DNA from: an uncultured Prevotella sp.
Lineage (GTDB): Bacteria; Bacteroidota; Bacteroidia; Bacteroidales; Bacteroidaceae
Reading direction: 5' to 3'
Assembly: GCA_934229335.1 (NCBI GenBank)
Contig: CAKQDQ010000028.1
Location: forward strand, 1 to 23,305
Length of the DNA: 23,305 nt
The stretch's first letter is position 1, and each line of letters begins with the position of its first letter. The position numbers and the translations under genes are program-made. The notes under the pieces were generated by a model that saw only the letters and a list, made by a program, of their open reading frames with translations, was not told where the DNA came from and did no database searches. Below, piece by piece: positions 21,099 to 23,305 of this stretch.

Positions 21099-21523
21099 TA
21101 CTTATTACATTCTATGAGAGCCTCTACGCCGAGACGGTAGCTGTCGAGCCCGAAACCGCATATCACGCCCTTGCAAGCAGGTGATAGATAAGAGTGGTGG
21201 CGGAACTCTTCTCGGGTGTGAACATTGCTGATATGTACCTCTATAACGGGGCATTTAAGCGAGCGGATACAGTCGTGCAGTGCCACAGAGGTATGAGTAT
21301 AGGCACCAGCATTGAGCACTACGCCATCGTAGGTGAAGCCCACCTCTTGCAGTTTGTTAATCATCTCGCCCTCAATGTTGCTCTGGTAATACTCCAGTTC
21401 CACATTAGGGTAACGGCCTTTTAGCTGTGGTAGATAGCTCTCAAAAGAGCTGCTGCCGTAGATTCCCGGTTCTCTTACACCAAGAAGGTTGAGGTTGGGA
21501 CCATTCATTATAAGTATTTTCAT
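21098..21523 (-). CDS. aroQ: Type II 3-dehydroquinate dehydratase
   Basis: 141 aa, usual length for the dodecameric type II enzyme that turns 3-dehydroquinate into 3-dehydroshikimate in the shikimate pathway (aromatic amino acids, chorismate). Visible blocks: NGPNLNLLGVREPGIYG with catalytic Tyr22, LNAGAYTHTSVALHDCI with Asn71 and His77, EVHISNVHTREEFRHHSY with His97 and the substrate-binding Arg, and GVICGFGLDSYRLGV. All expected catalytic residues are present. It ends in a TAATG overlap with the methyltransferase, and 142 bp holding a fold-back repeat separate it from the sirtuin gene upstream. No other aro gene is nearby. Confidence 0.96.
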   Translation of the reverse strand: MKILIMNGPNLNLLGVREPGIYGSSSFESYLPQLKGRYPNVELEYYQSNIEGEMINKLQEVGFTYDGVVLNAGAYTHTSVALHDCIRSLKCPVIEVHISNVHTREEFRHHSYLSPACKGVICGFGLDSYRLGVEALIECNK

Positions 21524-21538
21524 AGTTCGTTGTATTTA

Positions 21539-21668
21539 TTAAATGAAGAATGAAGAACTCTAAAATGAAGAATGTAGGTTAGTGATAGAGCCTTAATCAT
21601 TAACCAATAATTTTACGGACAAAAGTAACTCGTATTCTTCATTCCACATTCTTCATTCTTCATTTTTA
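21539..21668. repeat. Fold-back repeat of GAATGAAGAAT type, copy 2
   Basis: Arms about 21539-21574 and 21634-21668, imperfect inverted copies made of AATGAAGAATGAAGAA-type runs, with a second inner inverted repeat GGTTAGTGAT / ATCATTAACC (21578-21606). The right arm runs into the stop codon of the sirtuin gene. Same family as 11503-11653, in another gap between same-strand genes. Confidence 0.78.
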
Positions 21669-22376
21669 TAGTAATTCGATGAATTTTCGCATACCTTCGC
21701 TTGCTCCATACTGTAGATGCGTCACGTTAGCCTTAGTAGTTACAGGCTTAGGGTCTATAAGATACACAGGGACACCAGCGCGAACATACTGCACAAGCCC
21801 TGCGGCAGGGTAGACATTCAGCGAAGTACCTATTATAAGAAAGATGTCAGCAGTCAACGTCTCCTCTACCGCCAACTCAATATTTGGCACAGACTCACCG
21901 AAAAAGACAATGTAAGGACGTAGCAAAGAGCCATCGGCAGCCTTCGCACCGTGAGGTACCTCCAGACCAGTAGCACCAAAGCCCTCGTGAGGCAGCGTCA
22001 CATGACAGCGCGGATTCTCCACGTCGCGGCTGGAACACATCTTCGCTATCTCACCGTGCAGATGGATAACATGAGAAGAACCAGCTGCCTCGTGAAGCGT
22101 ATCGACATTCTGCGTCACCACCGTAACATCGTAGTCACGCTCTAATTCCGCCACAAGGCGATGCCCATCGCAAGGCTTTACGTCCTTGTACTTGGTGCGA
22201 AGCATATTGTAGAAGTCGTTGACATAGCAGGGATCAGCTTCCCAACCCTCATGTGTAGCAACACGCTCAACGGGGTAATTGTCCCACAAACCGTTGGCAT
22301 CTCTAAACGTGCTTACACCACTTTCAGCAGATATACCAGCACCGGTTAATACAACTATCTTCTTTTTCTTATCCAT
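21666..22376 (-). CDS. Sir2-family NAD-dependent protein deacylase, zinc site reduced
   Basis: 236 aa. Removes acyl groups from lysines using NAD. NAD-binding GAGISAESGVSTFRDANGLW (12-31), TQNVDTLHEAAGS (88-100) and catalytic His107 in HLHGE are intact, as is GTSLNVYPAAGL. The small domain normally has four zinc cysteines; here only Cys114 and Cys124 are in that region, so zinc binding is probably lost. The CobB/SIRT5 desuccinylase pair Tyr-x-x-Arg is also altered: Tyr56 is present, but position +3 is Leu and the Arg comes at +4 (FYNMLR). So the acyl preference is uncertain. First gene of the run with aroQ and the methyltransferase; divergent from the FKBP gene. Confidence 0.9.
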   Translation of the reverse strand: MDKKKKIVVLTGAGISAESGVSTFRDANGLWDNYPVERVATHEGWEADPCYVNDFYNMLRTKYKDVKPCDGHRLVAELERDYDVTVVTQNVDTLHEAAGSSHVIHLHGEIAKMCSSRDVENPRCHVTLPHEGFGATGLEVPHGAKAADGSLLRPYIVFFGESVPNIELAVEETLTADIFLIIGTSLNVYPAAGLVQYVRAGVPVYLIDPKPVTTKANVTHLQYGASEGMRKFIELL

Positions 22377-22414
22377 AAGCCGGAACTTTACAATGCAATT
22401 TAGTTACTGTTATG

Positions 22415-22422
22415 CAAAGTTA
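22415..22422 (-). promoter_or_regulatory. Promoter -7 box of the sirtuin gene
   Basis: TAACTTTG on the - strand, exact consensus, 39 nt upstream of the ATG at 22376. The TTG-like upstream box is not at the best spacing (nearest TTTTTG is 25 nt away). Confidence 0.55.
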
Positions 22423-22528
22423 GCCATTTTTCTTGATTTATATTAGGCAAAAAGTATATTTCTGTTCACCTTTGACAGTCTTAACAATATTTAGCAGACA
22501 AGACGGCACTTTATTCTAAACTTTTGCT

Positions 22529-22536
22529 TAATTTTG
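22529..22536 (+). promoter_or_regulatory. Promoter -7 box of the FKBP gene
   Basis: TAATTTTG, exact TAnnTTTG match, 38 nt upstream of the ATG at 22575. No good upstream TTG box. It lies inside the frame extension that would otherwise suggest an earlier start at 22524. Confidence 0.5.
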
Positions 22537-22574
22537 TCGTAATATTGTGTTATCAAAATAATAAGAACAACAGA

Positions 22575-23177
22575 ATGGATAAAGTAAGCTATGCCCTTGG
22601 ATTGGGTATTGGTGCCCAGTTGAAAAGCATGGGTGCGGAGAAACTTAACATTGACGATTTCGCGCAGGCAATAAAGGATTCTATTGCTGGTAAAGAACAA
22701 ATCAATGCAGCGGAGGCACAGAAGATTGTCACCGAGTTCTTTAAGGAACAAGAGGCAGCACAGCGCGCTAAAGCTGCCGAGAACGGCAAGAAAGCTAAAG
22801 AGGAAGGCGAGAAGTATCTCGCGGAAAACGCTTCAAAAGAGGGCGTAATAGTAACGAAGTCAGGATTGCAGTACAAAGTGCTCAAAGAGGGTAACGGCAA
22901 AAAGCCACAGGCTACAGACAGCGTAGTGTGCCACTATGAGGGCTTCCTTACAGACGGAACACTGTTCGACTCAAGCATACAGCGTGGCGAACCTGCTACA
23001 TTCCCATTGAAGGGAGTCATCGCTGGTTGGACTGAAGGACTGCAACTGATGCAGGAAGGAGCAAAGTATCGCTTCTTTATACCTTACCACCTCGCCTATG
23101 GTGAGGCAGGAGCTGCAGGTGCTATACCTCCGTATGCTACACTCGTATTCGACGTTGAATTGATAGAGGTGAAGTAA
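22575..23177 (+). CDS. FKBP-type peptidyl-prolyl cis-trans isomerase, cytoplasmic
   Basis: 200 aa from ATG 22575. Speeds cis-trans isomerisation of prolyl bonds and acts as a folding helper. Residues 1-85 are the helical dimerisation domain of the FkpA/Mip type (SYALGLGIGAQLKSMG, then an Ala/Lys/Glu helix); residues 100-200 are the FKBP fold with the usual pocket residues Tyr121, Phe131-Asp132, Val148-Ile149, Trp152, Tyr174 and Phe192. There is no signal peptide, unlike FkpA, so it should stay in the cytoplasm. The open frame upstream to 22524 contains the promoter box and is rejected. A second, lipoprotein-like gene starts 49 nt downstream; in Bacteroidales an FKBP gene pair of one soluble and one lipoprotein form is common, so the next gene may be its partner. 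Confidence 0.93.
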   Translation: MDKVSYALGLGIGAQLKSMGAEKLNIDDFAQAIKDSIAGKEQINAAEAQKIVTEFFKEQEAAQRAKAAENGKKAKEEGEKYLAENASKEGVIVTKSGLQYKVLKEGNGKKPQATDSVVCHYEGFLTDGTLFDSSIQRGEPATFPLKGVIAGWTEGLQLMQEGAKYRFFIPYHLAYGEAGAAGAIPPYATLVFDVELIEVK

Positions 23178-23226
23178 TAACGTTAGGATATCAAAACAAT
23201 AAAATAAATAACAGAACACAAAGAAA

Positions 23227-23305
23227 ATGAAGAAATTCACACTTGCAGCTATTGTTGCTATCGCAGCGGCTGCTTTCACTTCATGCGGTAATGGCACTCC
23301 GAAGG
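23227..23305 (+). CDS. Start of a lipoprotein gene (3' end outside window), possibly a second FKBP-type isomerase
   Basis: Only 26 codons are present: MKKFTLAAIVAIAAAAFTSC followed by GNGTPK. Lipobox FTSC at Cys20 predicts a lipoprotein; Gly-Asn after the Cys, with no acidic run, does not suggest the surface-export signal seen in the earlier lipoproteins. The FKBP identity is inferred from gene order only. Confidence 0.7.
   Translation, partial: MKKFTLAAIVAIAAAAFTSCGNGTPK

Overview
The window looks like chromosomal DNA of a Bacteroidales bacterium, most likely in or near Prevotellaceae. Several genes are preceded by the Bacteroidetes-type promoter (a TTG/TTTG box, about 20 nt, then TAnnTTTG), and Shine-Dalgarno sites are not evident. 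Two lipoproteins carry a Cys-Gly-Asp-rich leader typical of surface lipoproteins in this phylum, a FucP-type sugar transporter and a large secreted arabinoxylan-type glycosidase are present, and the gaps hold many inverted repeats. No rRNA, tRNA, integrase, transposase of a classical IS, or CRISPR array was seen. Family assignments come from reading motifs, not from a search.

Layout. 1-2148 (+): the last 25 codons of an unknown gene with its terminator, a small outer-membrane beta-barrel protein, and two tandem lipoproteins sharing an almost identical leader. 2149-2589: a hairpin-rich convergent gap. 2590-12611 (-): an Rpn/PD-(D/E)XK nuclease with a heptad-repeat tail, a 1344-aa SNF2 helicase, SufE, a U32 'peptidase' (tRNA hydroxylation type), cysteinyl-tRNA synthetase and quinolinate synthase NadA. 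12797-18004 (-): a 1735-aa secreted enzyme with GH51 and GH43 catalytic modules, accessory domains and a dockerin. 18307-18471 (+): a 54-aa single-pass membrane protein with a very good promoter, divergent from the glycosidase. 19060-20274 (-): a FucP-family sugar transporter. 20397-22376 (-): O-methyltransferase, AroQ and a sirtuin. 22575-23305 (+): a cytoplasmic FKBP-type prolyl isomerase followed by the start of a lipoprotein.

How the parts relate. Most genes are housekeeping (cysS, nadA, aroQ, sufE, U32) in short same-strand runs. The glycosidase and FucP transporter fit plant cell-wall (arabinoxylan/arabinan) use, although they are separated by the + strand microgene. The Rpn nuclease and the SNF2 helicase are neighbours on one strand but each appears to be its own transcription unit.

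What is unusual is mostly between and inside genes: an in-frame 21-bp array in an Rpn gene that may hide an internal antitoxin ORF; a small membrane protein too short for ordinary calling; at least three families of intergenic repeats (a 22-bp unit containing AAATCGTG and GCGAAAG in three separate gaps, GAATGAAGAAT fold-backs in two gaps, and a GC-rich fold-back upstream of sufE); and a sirtuin lacking the zinc cysteines and the usual Tyr-x-x-Arg spacing.
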